Shown here piece by piece: positions 22,661 to 29,413 of a stretch of 64,000 nucleotides of DNA. Below the pieces are notes generated by a model that saw nothing but the letters and a program-made list of their open reading frames with translations, did not search any database and was not told the origin of the DNA. The stretch spans positions 1 to 64,000 of IMG/VR virus record IMGVR_UViG_3300037882_001492; one strand, 5' to 3'. The first letter of the stretch is position 1; each line of letters starts with the position of its first letter. The position numbers and the translations under genes were made by a program. This stretch comes from a virus.

Positions 22661-23116
22661 TTATTCTTCGATTTGTGTAAGGCATTTCAACGCCTTGATG
22701 TATTTTTTGTATAATCTTTGTTGCACAGATTCATCCGGCAACGCAGGGATTGTTGAAAGATTATGAGCAATATCAGCAATCTTAACTGCTAACGCTCGTT
22801 TTGATTTCTTAAGCCTCTCATAATAGATTTCTCTAGGTTCGTCTCTATTATGGGTTAGCAAGATCACATCAGATACGATATCCGCAGGAATTCCATTCTT
22901 TAACAGGTCAGATGCCGTGCAATCCGTATCCTCTAAAATATCATGCAGTATGGCTACGGTAGCTGTTTCGTACCCATAAGCACGACACGAATTAGCCACT
23001 TCGCATAAATGCGATTCGAAATAATCCTCTCCTGTCATTCGGGTTTGGCCTTTATGATACTTTGCTGCAATCATAATTGCCTTATCATAAAGTGCATAAT
23101 AGTCGGTGTATTTCAT
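22661..23116 (-). CDS. HD-domain hydrolase (SpoT/MESH1-like)
   Basis: 151 residues. The HD-hydrolase pattern of the (p)ppGpp hydrolase family is present: AAKYHKGQTRMTGEDYFESHL, AILHDILEDT (H58, D59) and AVKIADIAHNLST (D115). It may hydrolyse alarmone-like nucleotides or NADPH, as small SpoT/MESH1 proteins do. There is no synthetase domain. In a phage this could blunt a stringent response, which is inference. Confidence 0.7.
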   Translation of the reverse strand: MKYTDYYALYDKAIMIAAKYHKGQTRMTGEDYFESHLCEVANSCRAYGYETATVAILHDILEDTDCTASDLLKNGIPADIVSDVILLTHNRDEPREIYYERLKKSKRALAVKIADIAHNLSTIPALPDESVQQRLYKKYIKALKCLTQIEE

Positions 23117-23117
23117 G

Positions 23118-23546
23118 TTATTTAAAATTCAATTTCATAATAGTTTCAAGTTTCTTTTCTTCTGTCAATCCGTGTTCAAAAGAAGTATGAACAAAATTAC
23201 CTTCTGGAATTACATCAACAATATCAAAAGCATCATCATCAATTACAACATAATGCTCTACGAAATCATTTTCTTTAAGCCAAAGTTTAATTTGTTCTCC
23301 CCTTCCTTGACCGTCAATAGGGGTTTTATCAATTACCTTTTGCCCACAAAATCTTTGTAATTCAGGTATAGTATGAGATTGTCTCCAAGCACTAGAAACT
23401 ACGATTTGTGCGCCTGTTGCTTGAACAATCTCATTCAATCGAAATCTAAAGATGGGATTAATTACATCCCGAACTTTACCTAAAGTTCCAAGAAAATCAT
23501 CCTTGCAATTAAGCACCCCATCAAAATCTAGAAATAAGATTTTCAT
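23118..23546 (-). CDS. HAD phosphatase, RNA-repair-type
   Basis: 142 residues. Motif I LDFDGVL (D7, D9), motif II VVSSAWRQ (49-56) and motif IV YVVIDDDAFD (D103-D105). The layout resembles the HAD domain of the 'Swiss army knife' RNA-repair group and polynucleotide-kinase phosphatases. A GGAA ribosome site precedes the start. Nearby tRNAs, RNA ligase and nucleotidyltransferase fit RNA end-healing, but the substrate is inferred. Confidence 0.7.
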   Translation of the reverse strand: MKILFLDFDGVLNCKDDFLGTLGKVRDVINPIFRFRLNEIVQATGAQIVVSSAWRQSHTIPELQRFCGQKVIDKTPIDGQGRGEQIKLWLKENDFVEHYVVIDDDAFDIVDVIPEGNFVHTSFEHGLTEEKKLETIMKLNFK

Positions 23547-23776
23547 TTAATTCCTTTTTCGTTATATTCAACTAAAGTGTAATCCCCACTTACAATAATC
23601 TTCTTATCCACATACTTAGCGGAAATAAAATTAGGCTCACAGAATGGCAGAGTTACAATAAAATCGTCAGTAGGAGTGATTAACAACCATTTTTTGTCAA
23701 GAACCGGATGCGGAGTTGGATTAGTTTCAGGCGAACAACCTAAAATCAAAATGCAAAATAGTAGAATAGTTTTCAT
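23543..23776 (-). CDS. Putative lipoprotein
   Basis: 77 residues from ATG 23776. The signal peptide MKTILLFCILILGC ends in a lipobox-like LGC at residue 14, then SPETNPTPHP. The mature part is short and beta-rich. It overlaps the HAD gene start by 4 nt. Probably membrane-anchored; role unknown. Confidence 0.55.
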   Translation of the reverse strand: MKTILLFCILILGCSPETNPTPHPVLDKKWLLITPTDDFIVTLPFCEPNFISAKYVDKKIIVSGDYTLVEYNEKGIK

Positions 23777-23804
23777 TTGTTTTTTCCCCAATTATGTTAT
23801 TTGG

Positions 23805-23878
23805 CATCGTCGGAAGGACTTGAACCTTCAAATCTTCTGCTTAGAAGGCAGATGCATTATCCATTTTGCTACGACGAT
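23805..23878 (-). tRNA. tRNA-Arg (anticodon TCT)
   Basis: Acceptor ATCGTCG/CGACGAT, T arm GAAGG-TTCAAGT-CCTTC, and anticodon loop CTTCTAA on a TCTGC/GCAGA stem. CCA is not encoded. First gene of the leftward tRNA array. Confidence 0.85.
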
Positions 23879-23889
23879 ATTTGTTTTGG

Positions 23890-23963
23890 TACTCCGTGCC
23901 GAAATCGAATCGAGCATCACCGGATTGAAAGTCCAGTATTCTAACCATTTAAACTAACGGAGC
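23890..23963 (-). tRNA. tRNA-Glu (anticodon TTC)
   Basis: Acceptor GCTCCGT/ACGGAGT with one G-U, anticodon loop CTTTCAA on a CTGGA/TCCGG stem. Discriminator A. Confidence 0.85.
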
Positions 23964-23971
23964 GATTAGTT

Positions 23972-24047
23972 TGGCGGATTTTCTTGGAATCGAACCAAGT
24001 CATTTACGGTTTAACAAACCGTCGCATTCCCACTTTGCTAAAAACCC
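23972..24047 (-). tRNA. tRNA-Asn (anticodon GTT)
   Basis: Acceptor GGGTTTT/AAAATCC, anticodon loop TTGTTAA on ACGGT/ACCGT. Discriminator G and encoded CCA. Confidence 0.85.
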
Positions 24048-24057
24048 TGTAAACTAA

Positions 24058-24477
24058 TTAACCAAGAGGACGGTAAATTGGAATAATACTTTCTGCTGAA
24101 AAAAAAGTCATTGTTTTCTTTCCTTTAATGTGTTGGTTGTAATAACGACCAATACTATCTGCATTTGCAAAATCTCGCATTTCTTTTTCAGTCAAAGACA
24201 TTGCATAGCTTTTGTCACCAAGTTTAATTACTGTGTAACCATAAATAGAAACTAACAGTTCTTGAATTACAGAGGAGTTAACATTAATTTTCATGTACGC
24301 ACCACAATGATCATAAGATTTTTTTTGCGAAATACTCAATGCATCATAATGTTGATCGTAACGAGTTAAAGCCTGTTTAACTGGTTTAATTTTTACAATC
24401 TGATTTACAGATAGTTTAGCGAATTCCTCTCTAATAATAGAGCGGAGATAAGTTTCAAATTCTTGAATGTTTTTCAT
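24058..24477 (-). CDS. Hypothetical protein within tRNA array
   Basis: 139 residues. Helical N-terminus (FETYLRSIIREEFAKLSVNQ), then YMKINVNSSVIQELLVSIYGYTVIK and a C-terminal TFFSAESIIPIYRPLG. It lies between tRNA-Asn and tRNA-Ile, in an AT-rich leader with repeated TTATTTA. No family recognised. Confidence 0.55.
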   Translation of the reverse strand: MKNIQEFETYLRSIIREEFAKLSVNQIVKIKPVKQALTRYDQHYDALSISQKKSYDHCGAYMKINVNSSVIQELLVSIYGYTVIKLGDKSYAMSLTEKEMRDFANADSIGRYYNQHIKGKKTMTFFSAESIIPIYRPLG

Positions 24478-24508
24478 TTTGTTATTTATTTTGTTATTTA
24501 TTTTTATT

Positions 24509-24584
24509 TGGTAGTGCCGAAAGGAATTGAACCTTTGTCAGCGACTTATAAGATCGCGGCCTTAAACCATTAGACGACGGCACA
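24509..24584 (-). tRNA. tRNA-Ile (anticodon TAT)
   Basis: T arm AAAGG-TTCAATT-CCTTT, anticodon loop CTTATAA on GCGAT/GTCGC, encoded CCA. The outermost acceptor pair is mismatched. It reads AUA, a codon favoured by AT-rich phages. Confidence 0.75.
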
Positions 24585-24611
24585 GAACACTAGGTTTATT
24601 GTCTCCTATGT

Positions 24612-24640
24612 ATTATACTGCATTATTGAGCATTGTACAA
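24612..24640 (-). promoter_or_regulatory. Sigma70-like promoter for tRNA-Ile segment
   Basis: On the minus strand TTGTAC (24640-24635), 17-nt spacer, TATAAT (24617-24612). It is about 28 nt upstream of the tRNA-Ile 5' end. Confidence 0.55.
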
Positions 24641-24701
24641 CATTAACAATAACTTAGCAAAAGATGGTTAACCTTTTGTACCTAGTATTTTTGCACATGG
24701 G

Positions 24702-24986
24702 TCAGACACTAACCCATTTCTTAACCATAACTTCCTTCAATTCTACTTCATCAAGATCAATTGTTTCCTTCTTATATCCCATGATGGAATTAATAGTATC
24801 GTTGGTACTCATATCTTGATGTTCTGTACTTCTTTTAGTCAAACCAATCATGTAATGTTTTCCTTCAAACAAAAACACACAATCAAAAATAGTAGTCCAT
24901 CTATCTTGACCTATAATTTCTTTATGTACGAAATTATAATCGTCATAAATTTGTTCAATTTCTTCTCTAGTGAATGTTCTTTTCAT
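24702..24986 (-). CDS. Hypothetical protein
   Basis: 94 residues. MKRTFTREEIEQIYDDYNF, then a beta-like FDCVFLFEGKHYMIGLTKR and an acidic DLDEVELKEV end. TAAAAT lies exactly 6 nt before the ATG, consistent with a leaderless start. Unknown function. Confidence 0.5.
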   Translation of the reverse strand: MKRTFTREEIEQIYDDYNFVHKEIIGQDRWTTIFDCVFLFEGKHYMIGLTKRSTEHQDMSTNDTINSIMGYKKETIDLDEVELKEVMVKKWVSV

Positions 24987-25041
24987 TGTATTATTTTACC
25001 ATCCTGAATGCTCACTTACAACATATAGCCTTTAATTGATT

Positions 25042-25116
25042 TGGAGCCTCTTTAGGGACTTGCGCCCTACTGTCAAGTTTACAAAACTTGTCCTTCGCTG
25101 TCTAAGGTTAAGAGGC
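25042..25116 (-). tRNA. tRNA-Thr (anticodon TGT)
   Basis: Acceptor GCCTCTT/AAGAGGC, anticodon loop TTTGTAA on CAAGT/ACTTG, T arm TAGGG-CGCAAGT-CCCTA, encoded CCA. Confidence 0.8.
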
Positions 25117-25128
25117 ATTAATTTTTTA

Positions 25129-25202
25129 TGGCAAGCAGAAAAGGATTCGAACCTTTACAGATAATTTTGGAGATTATCATGCTACCGTTACATCATCTAC
25201 TT
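25129..25202 (-). tRNA. tRNA-Trp (anticodon CCA)
   Basis: Acceptor AAGTAGA/TCTGCTT, anticodon loop CTCCAAA on ATAAT/ATTAT, T arm AAAGG-TTCGAAT-CCTTT, encoded CCA. Its 5' end overlaps the neighbouring CDS by 6 nt. Confidence 0.85.
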
Positions 25203-25391
25203 ACTATTGATTTGATCTTGATTTTCCTCAAGATAAGGATGAATCTCTAAAGGTCCATCGTCGCACCAACCACAAACACACTCACCATCATGCCCTTTAT
25301 CTAAGTAGCAATTATGTTCAAGTGTGCAATCTTCCGCGTAAACAGTATTCCATGTTTTACAACAGAATTCTTTGGTTGATTTCAGTTTCAT
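25197..25391 (-). CDS. Cysteine-rich small protein
   Basis: 64 residues with eight cysteines (FCCKTW, EDCTLEHNC, GECVCGWC). HNCYLDKGHDGECVCGWCDD resembles zinc-binding knuckles common in small phage proteins. The end overlaps tRNA-Trp by 6 nt. Unknown role. Confidence 0.5.
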   Translation of the reverse strand: MKLKSTKEFCCKTWNTVYAEDCTLEHNCYLDKGHDGECVCGWCDDGPLEIHPYLEENQDQINSK

Positions 25392-25408
25392 GTTTTTTAT
25401 TTGAAAAA

Positions 25409-25535
25409 ATAGTTGTTTAAAGTGATTAGCAAAATCTATAATTTAAAACTACATAGTTTGATTGTGAGAAAGCGGAGCGACCGTATCAACAACAGGGACT
25501 TGTAGGTGAATTATATTTTAACTTTAAACAACTAT
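25409..25535 (-). ncRNA. Candidate structured RNA bounded by 15-bp inverted repeat
   Basis: ATAGTTGTTTAAAGT (25409-25423) and its exact complement (25521-25535) enclose 97 nt. On the minus strand the stem is followed by TTTTTTC. An inner AAACTA-TG-TAGTTT dyad is present, and there is no coding frame. It lies between tRNA-Trp and tRNA-Lys and may be a small RNA. Confidence 0.4.
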
Positions 25536-25546
25536 CTCTAGATTTG

Positions 25547-25619
25547 TGGGACCAGAAGGACTTGAACCTACAACTTAAGGATTAAAAATCCTCCACTCTA
25601 CCAATTGAGTTATGATCCC
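25547..25619 (-). tRNA. tRNA-Lys (anticodon TTT)
   Basis: Acceptor GGGATCA/TGGTCCC, anticodon loop TTTTTAA on GAGGA/TCCTT, T arm GTAGG-TTCAAGT-CCTTC-like. CCA not encoded. Confidence 0.85.
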
Positions 25620-25626
25620 GTTGATT

Positions 25627-25701
25627 TGGAGTTTGTGGTGGGACTTGAACCCACAAAGTTAACTTGGAAGGATAACATGTTACCAATTACATCACACAAA
25701 C
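25627..25701 (-). tRNA. tRNA-Gly (anticodon TCC)
   Basis: Acceptor GTTTGTG/CACAAAC, T arm GTGGG-TTCAAGT-CCCAC, anticodon loop CTTCCAA, discriminator T, encoded CCA. Confidence 0.8.
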
Positions 25702-25711
25702 TTTATTGTTT

Positions 25712-25785
25712 TGGTAGAGAGATTAGAATTCGAATCTAAAATAAAAGCATATGAAACTTCTGTGTTGCCGTTACACTATCTCTCT
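25712..25785 (-). tRNA. tRNA-Met/CAT
   Basis: Acceptor AGAGAGA/TCTCTCT, anticodon loop TTCATAT on GAAGT/GCTTT, encoded CCA. It could be elongator Met or a lysidine-type Ile; the sequence alone does not decide. Confidence 0.75.
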
Positions 25786-25795
25786 GTTTGATTTA

Positions 25796-25881
25796 TGATG
25801 GAAACAGGACTTGCACCTGTACGCCTTTTTATAGACAGTAGGGTCTAAACCTACTACGGCTGCTAATTTCGTCATTCCATC
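25796..25881 (-). tRNA. tRNA-Leu (anticodon TAG)
   Basis: Acceptor GATGGAA/TTCCATC, anticodon loop TTTAGAC on GTAGG/CCTAC, long variable arm (class II). CCA not encoded. Confidence 0.8.
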
Positions 25882-25886
25882 GTTAA

Positions 25887-25968
25887 TACTAGTGGCGAGA
25901 CTCGCACTCGCAATCCCTTACGGGCATATCGTTTTAAGCGATACATGTATGCATTCCATCACACTAGC
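25887..25968 (-). tRNA. tRNA-Leu (anticodon TAA)
   Basis: Acceptor GCTAGTG/CACTAGT, anticodon loop CTTAAAA on TATCG/CGATA, long variable arm with GCCC/GGG-type stem. CCA not encoded. Confidence 0.8.
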
Positions 25969-25969
25969 G

Positions 25970-26404
25970 TTAATTTTCTTTTTTAACCCGTGATCTAAAA
26001 TGATTCCCTTCTCTAGAAGTTTTTCTTCGGTGGCAATTAGCGCAACGAATTTCACACTTAGAAATTTCCTCTAGTATGATTTCTATTGGGCGACAATCTC
26101 GAACCCCTTGGCTTACACAAAATTCTTTTTTCTTAGGGTTTATGTGGTCGAAGTCTAACACTATAGGATCAGACTCCCCGCAATCTACACATGATTTTTT
26201 CAAAAGCAACTCTAAAACTAAATTTTGACGAATCTTGTGTCGCTCATCTTTGGCGGCTTTATATTTGCTTTTACGATGTTTGTAATGCTTTCTAGTTAAT
26301 TTATTTTGGCATTCTTTACATCGCGGTTGTCTTTTTACATCTTTGATAGCCCACGAAAATAAACTTTCTTCTTTCTCGATCTTACAATAATTACATTTCT
26401 TCAT
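25970..26404 (-). CDS. HNH endonuclease
   Basis: 144 residues from ATG 26404; longer frames would run into tRNA-Ile. CNYCKIEKEES and CKECQ form an N-terminal zinc ribbon. CVDCGESDPIVLDFDHINP and CEIRCANCHRRKT form the HNH core with two CxxC pairs. It is a free-standing, homing-type endonuclease lodged in the tRNA array. CTATATAA lies 4 nt before the start. A shorter relative lies at 38128, beside another tRNA. Confidence 0.75.
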   Translation of the reverse strand: MKKCNYCKIEKEESLFSWAIKDVKRQPRCKECQNKLTRKHYKHRKSKYKAAKDERHKIRQNLVLELLLKKSCVDCGESDPIVLDFDHINPKKKEFCVSQGVRDCRPIEIILEEISKCEIRCANCHRRKTSREGNHFRSRVKKEN

Positions 26405-26443
26405 GCAATTATATAGGTTCGAACCAAGAAAAAAGTCGAACAG

Positions 26444-26517
26444 TAGCAGGAGAAGGAATTGAACCTTCAACATTTCGCGTATCAGACGAAAACTCTAAGC
26501 CATTGAGTTACCCTGCT
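26444..26517 (-). tRNA. tRNA-Ile (anticodon GAT)
   Basis: Acceptor AGCAGGG/TCCTGCT, anticodon loop CTGATAC on TTCGT/GCGAA, T arm GAAGG-TTCAATT-CCTTC. CCA not encoded. Confidence 0.85.
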
Positions 26518-26525
26518 ATTGATTT

Positions 26526-26611
26526 CGGAAAGTTGAAGATTCGAACTCCCGGCTGTTACACCGTCAAACTTGTTTTCAAGACAAGATGCCGACCAATCAG
26601 CGAAACTTTCC
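26526..26611 (-). tRNA. tRNA-Ser (anticodon TGA)
   Basis: Acceptor GGAAAGT/ACTTTCC, anticodon loop CTTGAAA on CTTGT/ACAAG, long variable arm. Discriminator G. Confidence 0.8.
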
Positions 26612-26624
26612 AAAATGAATTAAA

Positions 26625-26713
26625 GAATTGTTGTTAGGGTTCTCATTTTGATGATGGATTTACACTTATTCTCGCAAGAACAAAATACCGATCTTGAGAA
26701 ATAACAACAATTC
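26625..26713. ncRNA. Candidate structured RNA with nested inverted repeats
   Basis: GAATTGTTGTTA (26625-26636) pairs with TAACAACAATTC (26702-26713). Inside, TTCTCA/TGAGAA extends the stem and a small hairpin caps it. No coding frame. The strand is not decided. Confidence 0.35.
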
Positions 26714-26718
26714 GATCT

Positions 26719-26790
26719 TGGAGACGCAGAGAATCGAACTCTGAATTTCACTTTGCAAAAGTGATGTGTTGCCATTAGCACTACACCCCC
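26719..26790 (-). tRNA. tRNA-Ala (anticodon TGC)
   Basis: Acceptor GGGGGTG/CGTCTCC with G-U pairs including G3-U70, anticodon loop TTTGCAA on TCACT/AGTGA, T arm CAGAG-TTCGATT-CTCTG. Confidence 0.85.
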
Positions 26791-26796
26791 AAAAAG

Positions 26797-26870
26797 TCTA
26801 GGTTTTGATTCGATCAATGATTACTATTCTCGACCAATCAATACTATGGAATTGTTAGACAAAACCTAGA
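26797..26870. repeat. 11-bp inverted repeat element
   Basis: TCTAGGTTTTG (26797-26807) and CAAAACCTAGA (26860-26870) enclose 52 nt with a TTGATCGAATCAA-like dyad. The 26871-27060 interval after it shows further weak stems and no gene. Confidence 0.35.
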
Positions 26871-27017
26871 AAAACACTAACGGAGAGAAAACCCTTCCAT
26901 CGGATCGAAGTAATCTTATTCAGACGGTTGCTTTTACTTACTTAGAGCCTTTGATCTAAAGCCGTGGAAGCGGAAACAATAAAGTTTTTTATTTTCTCCC
27001 AAATAAAGAACTAGGAA

Positions 27018-27096
27018 CGGATACTTTCAGTTTGGTATCTCTCTAATGTTCCTTCATCGTGCCGACTATTATACCCTACCTGACCATGAGGGTCAA
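27018..27096 (-). promoter_or_regulatory. Strong sigma70 promoter followed by RNA hairpin
   Basis: On the minus strand TTGACC (27096-27091), 17-nt spacer, TATAAT (27073-27068). The predicted transcript soon forms AGGAAC.../GTTCCT with an inner GATAC/GTATC stem. It would drive the left part of the tRNA array or a small RNA. Confidence 0.6.
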
Positions 27097-27134
27097 GCAT
27101 TTTCAAAAGATTTATTACGACCTAATTTCTGATT

Positions 27135-27222
27135 TGCTAGGAGTTCGATTCGAACGAACAATGTTAAGCAGCGAGGCGGAAGTTTTACAGACTTCTGGTT
27201 TCAACCATTCACCCATCCTAGC
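27135..27222 (-). tRNA. tRNA-Tyr (anticodon GTA)
   Basis: Acceptor GCTAGGA/TCCTAGC, anticodon loop CTGTAAA on GAAGT/ACTTC, long variable arm as in bacterial Tyr tRNA. Confidence 0.85.
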
Positions 27223-27231
27223 GTTATCTTG

Positions 27232-27322
27232 CGGAAAGAAAAAGATTCGAACTTTTGGAACCTATTTCCATAGATTCAACGATTTAGCAAACCGTCGCAT
27301 TAAACCGCTCTGCCATCTTTCC
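27232..27322 (-). tRNA. tRNA-Ser (anticodon GCT)
   Basis: Acceptor GGAAAGA/TCTTTCC, anticodon loop TTGCTAA on ACGGT/ATCGT, long variable arm, discriminator G. Confidence 0.85.
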
Positions 27323-27324
27323 AT

Positions 27325-27400
27325 TGGTGCTTAGAAATGGACTTGAACCATTATCGCAAAGTGCTTCAAACTTTCGTTCTACCGTTGGAACTATCTAAGC
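27325..27400 (-). tRNA. tRNA-Phe (anticodon GAA)
   Basis: Acceptor GCTTAGA/TCTAAGC, anticodon loop TTGAAGC on AAAGT/ACTTT, T arm AATGG-TTCAAGT-CCATT, encoded CCA. Confidence 0.85.
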
Positions 27401-27413
27401 AAAGATAAAAAAC

Positions 27414-27543
27414 ACTTAAGACAAAATAGACAAGATGTTTTTCTGTTTTACCGTTAAACTAACCCCGCTTTGTTGCAGGGTATGGGAATCGAACCCATAT
27501 CAGATCATTAAAAGTGATGTAATCCTATCAAACATTCTTAAGT
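27414..27543 (-). ncRNA. YrlA-like Y RNA with permuted tRNA-like domain
   Basis: About 130 nt read leftward. The ends pair (TCTTAAGT/ACTTAAGA, 8 bp) and are followed by GTTTTTTATC. Near the 5' end is the block at 27517-27535 shared with two other RNAs. Inside lies a tRNA-like module in permuted order: T arm (27482-27498), acceptor 3' strand ACCCTGC, 6-nt loop AACAAA, acceptor 5' strand GCGGGGT, TA, then D arm (27445-27459). The acceptor strands pair 7/7 with a G-U at the third pair. This is the architecture described for bacterial YrlA RNAs that tether Ro60 to effectors. The Ro60 gene lies 290 nt upstream. A permuted tmRNA was considered and rejected (no tag frame, too small). Confidence 0.75.
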
Positions 27544-27622
27544 TACTTGAATCAAAAATTAAACAAAAGCGATTAGATATAATACTTCTCCAATCTACAT
27601 TTTAATTCTTGAAGATTTAAAT

Positions 27623-27682
27623 GAGAGACAAAATTACTAAGATATATGATCTACAATGATGTAATCCTAGTAGCATTCTCTC
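27623..27682 (-). ncRNA. Short Y-RNA-like element
   Basis: Ends GAGAGA/TCTCTC pair. The block at 27659-27676 (minus ATGCTACTAGGATTACAT) matches the 27414 and 27699 RNAs, and ATTTTG precedes the 3' arm as in both. No tRNA-like domain. About 60 nt. Confidence 0.5.
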
Positions 27683-27698
27683 GATTTGTTTAGAAAAC

Positions 27699-27755
27699 GG
27701 AAGAACAAAAATTGATAAGTTATCAAAGCCATGTAAACCTATCGGCATTTCTTCC
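27699..27755 (-). ncRNA. Short Y-RNA-like element
   Basis: Ends GGAAGAA/TTCTTCC pair over 7 bp. The block ATGCCGATAGGTTTACAT (minus, 27748-27731) is shared with its neighbours and, in CCGA-AGGT, recalls the Ro-binding strand of metazoan Y RNAs. ATTTTTG precedes the 3' arm. TTGACA lies 24 nt upstream (27784-27779) as a possible -35. Confidence 0.5.
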
Positions 27756-27789
27756 TTATTTCTAAATTGATTTCTGATTGTCAAGGATC

Positions 27790-27830
27790 GGGTAGGAATA
27801 TATAGTATCCCTACCCTTATTCTAGTCTTT
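27790..27830. terminator. Hairpin between Ro60 gene and Y RNAs
   Basis: GGGTAGG (27790-27796) pairs with CCTACCC (27810-27816), extended by ATA/TAT after one mismatch. A T-rich stretch follows rightward. It may separate mRNA from the Y RNAs or be a processing site. Confidence 0.45.
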
Positions 27831-27833
27831 CTA

Positions 27834-29369
27834 TTATAGAACGACCGCTTCGATTTCCGAAATCATTTTCTCGGCTGAATTCTCACCCTGAATAAACTTT
27901 GTGATTTGTTCTGTAACTGACGGTGTGAAACCTGCAATATTCAGAACATTTCTATTATTGGTGGGCGCAACGGTATGATTTCCCATAACAATGTTATGAA
28001 GAACAATCTTAATATTAGGATTCTGTTTAATCAATTGCTTGATTAGAGTGTTTGAATTATCGTCATAGCGTTCATCAACCCACGCTTCATTGTCTGAAAT
28101 CACATAAACAAAATCAGGATTATGTTTTAGTGCATGTTCAAAACAAAGTTTTGTATAAGTCGCTCCACCGTTATGAAGTTTGTCTGCGAAGGTAAGCGGA
28201 TTACTGTAAGTCTGATACTTAACTTCGTTCAAACTACTGTTAAAAGTACCAACATACGGATTTTCAACACTTCTAGCCATCATTGCACCAAACAACGCTG
28301 CTGCTTGAGTACACATAACAGTAGAGTCTTTCTTGCCAGTATATCCAGTAACAGGCTGATTCATCGAACCGGAACGGTCAATATAAATTGATCCCTTTGA
28401 CGGCATTTCACCAACAGAATAAGTTTCCATGCTAATTTCAAAAGCAGTTTGAAGTGCTTTCATAATTGAAACCGGAATTCCATCAGCGGCTTTGAATGCT
28501 GAGAAATATTGGAACGGGAATTGATTTGCTTTAATAATCTCTTCTCGGTCAACCAAACGATTTGCAACAATCTTAACAATCGAAGAATCGTTAAATGCAC
28601 CTTTACGATTCAACATGTTCAAATTCATACGCAAGGCATGATAAGAACAGTTTTGCAACCATTCATTCCAAAACTCAACAGGTAAAGTTTCAATGTTGTC
28701 CATATGGCGGAAATCTAATTTCGCCAACAGACTCCAATCAGCATTTTTGCCGTTTCGTGCTCTACGAAGTTCACTTAGAATTTTAATACGACTCTTAGCA
28801 GTATCAAATCCAAGAATATACTTTGCTACAGCATTTTTACTTCCTTCAAACTTCGGGTGGGAAAGAAGAATCAAGTCTTTCAACGAAGGATCGTTTCCAA
28901 TCGAATCATTCAACAGTTGAATGTCGCTACGATTTTCAATCCAGCGTTTAACAAGTTTCTTCGGAGACGATCCAAGTGAAACTCGACCAACTTTACCGGA
29001 ACGAATTACTTGAACATAGTTACGAAGCATCTTTCCGTTAGTGATAACTCGCGGAAATGCTTTCTTAACGGCTTCCATCGCACTACCTTTAGATAAGGCG
29101 GCTAAAATGTATGCCGGAGCATCCTTAATAGCACCATTTTGCTTTGCATAAACAGCAGTTTTAGCAGCGAAAATCGGATCAACACCTTGAATTGCTTCTT
29201 GGAGTTTTTCAACCAACGCATCACCGCTATTGTAATAGGTTCCATTCAAGAAACCATTCATTGCAAGCATGACAAGGTTTTCTTTACCTTTAAGTTTAAA
29301 TGCCGGAGCGCCAGCCTCATTTACAGAATTAGGCTTGGAACGGGCAGAAGCAAAAGTCTTTGTGTTCAT
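27834..29369 (-). CDS. rsr: Ro60/Rsr orthologue (TROVE + vWA domains)
   Basis: 511 residues from ATG 29369 (an upstream in-frame start overlaps the promoter region). The N-terminal TROVE ring of HEAT-like helices spans about 25-315 (KGKENLVMLAMNGFLNGTY, AAKTAVYAKQNGAIKDAPAY). The C-terminal von Willebrand A domain has a MIDAS motif YIDRSGSM (D331, S333, S335), the later GGATYT and the VISDNEAW strand. Ro60 binds misfolded RNA ends in its ring and Y RNAs on its rim, and in bacteria works with exonucleases in RNA decay. TATAAT lies 9 nt before the ATG. Y-RNA-like genes follow immediately. Confidence 0.9.
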   Translation of the reverse strand: MNTKTFASARSKPNSVNEAGAPAFKLKGKENLVMLAMNGFLNGTYYNSGDALVEKLQEAIQGVDPIFAAKTAVYAKQNGAIKDAPAYILAALSKGSAMEAVKKAFPRVITNGKMLRNYVQVIRSGKVGRVSLGSSPKKLVKRWIENRSDIQLLNDSIGNDPSLKDLILLSHPKFEGSKNAVAKYILGFDTAKSRIKILSELRRARNGKNADWSLLAKLDFRHMDNIETLPVEFWNEWLQNCSYHALRMNLNMLNRKGAFNDSSIVKIVANRLVDREEIIKANQFPFQYFSAFKAADGIPVSIMKALQTAFEISMETYSVGEMPSKGSIYIDRSGSMNQPVTGYTGKKDSTVMCTQAAALFGAMMARSVENPYVGTFNSSLNEVKYQTYSNPLTFADKLHNGGATYTKLCFEHALKHNPDFVYVISDNEAWVDERYDDNSNTLIKQLIKQNPNIKIVLHNIVMGNHTVAPTNNRNVLNIAGFTPSVTEQITKFIQGENSAEKMISEIEAVVL

Positions 29370-29413
29370 ATTCTTTCTATTATAGTGTTTAAATTTTGAT
29401 TTTGAAAGGGAAA

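Noticed and set aside
27059-27334. Rightward 91-codon frame across the tRNA region.
   Set aside because: It overlaps tRNA-Tyr and tRNA-Ser and has no coding character.
27414-27543. Permuted (two-piece) tmRNA.
   Set aside because: The acceptor has a G-U third pair and the permuted order fits, but there is no tag reading frame, the loop joining the halves is 6 nt, and total size is only 130 nt.
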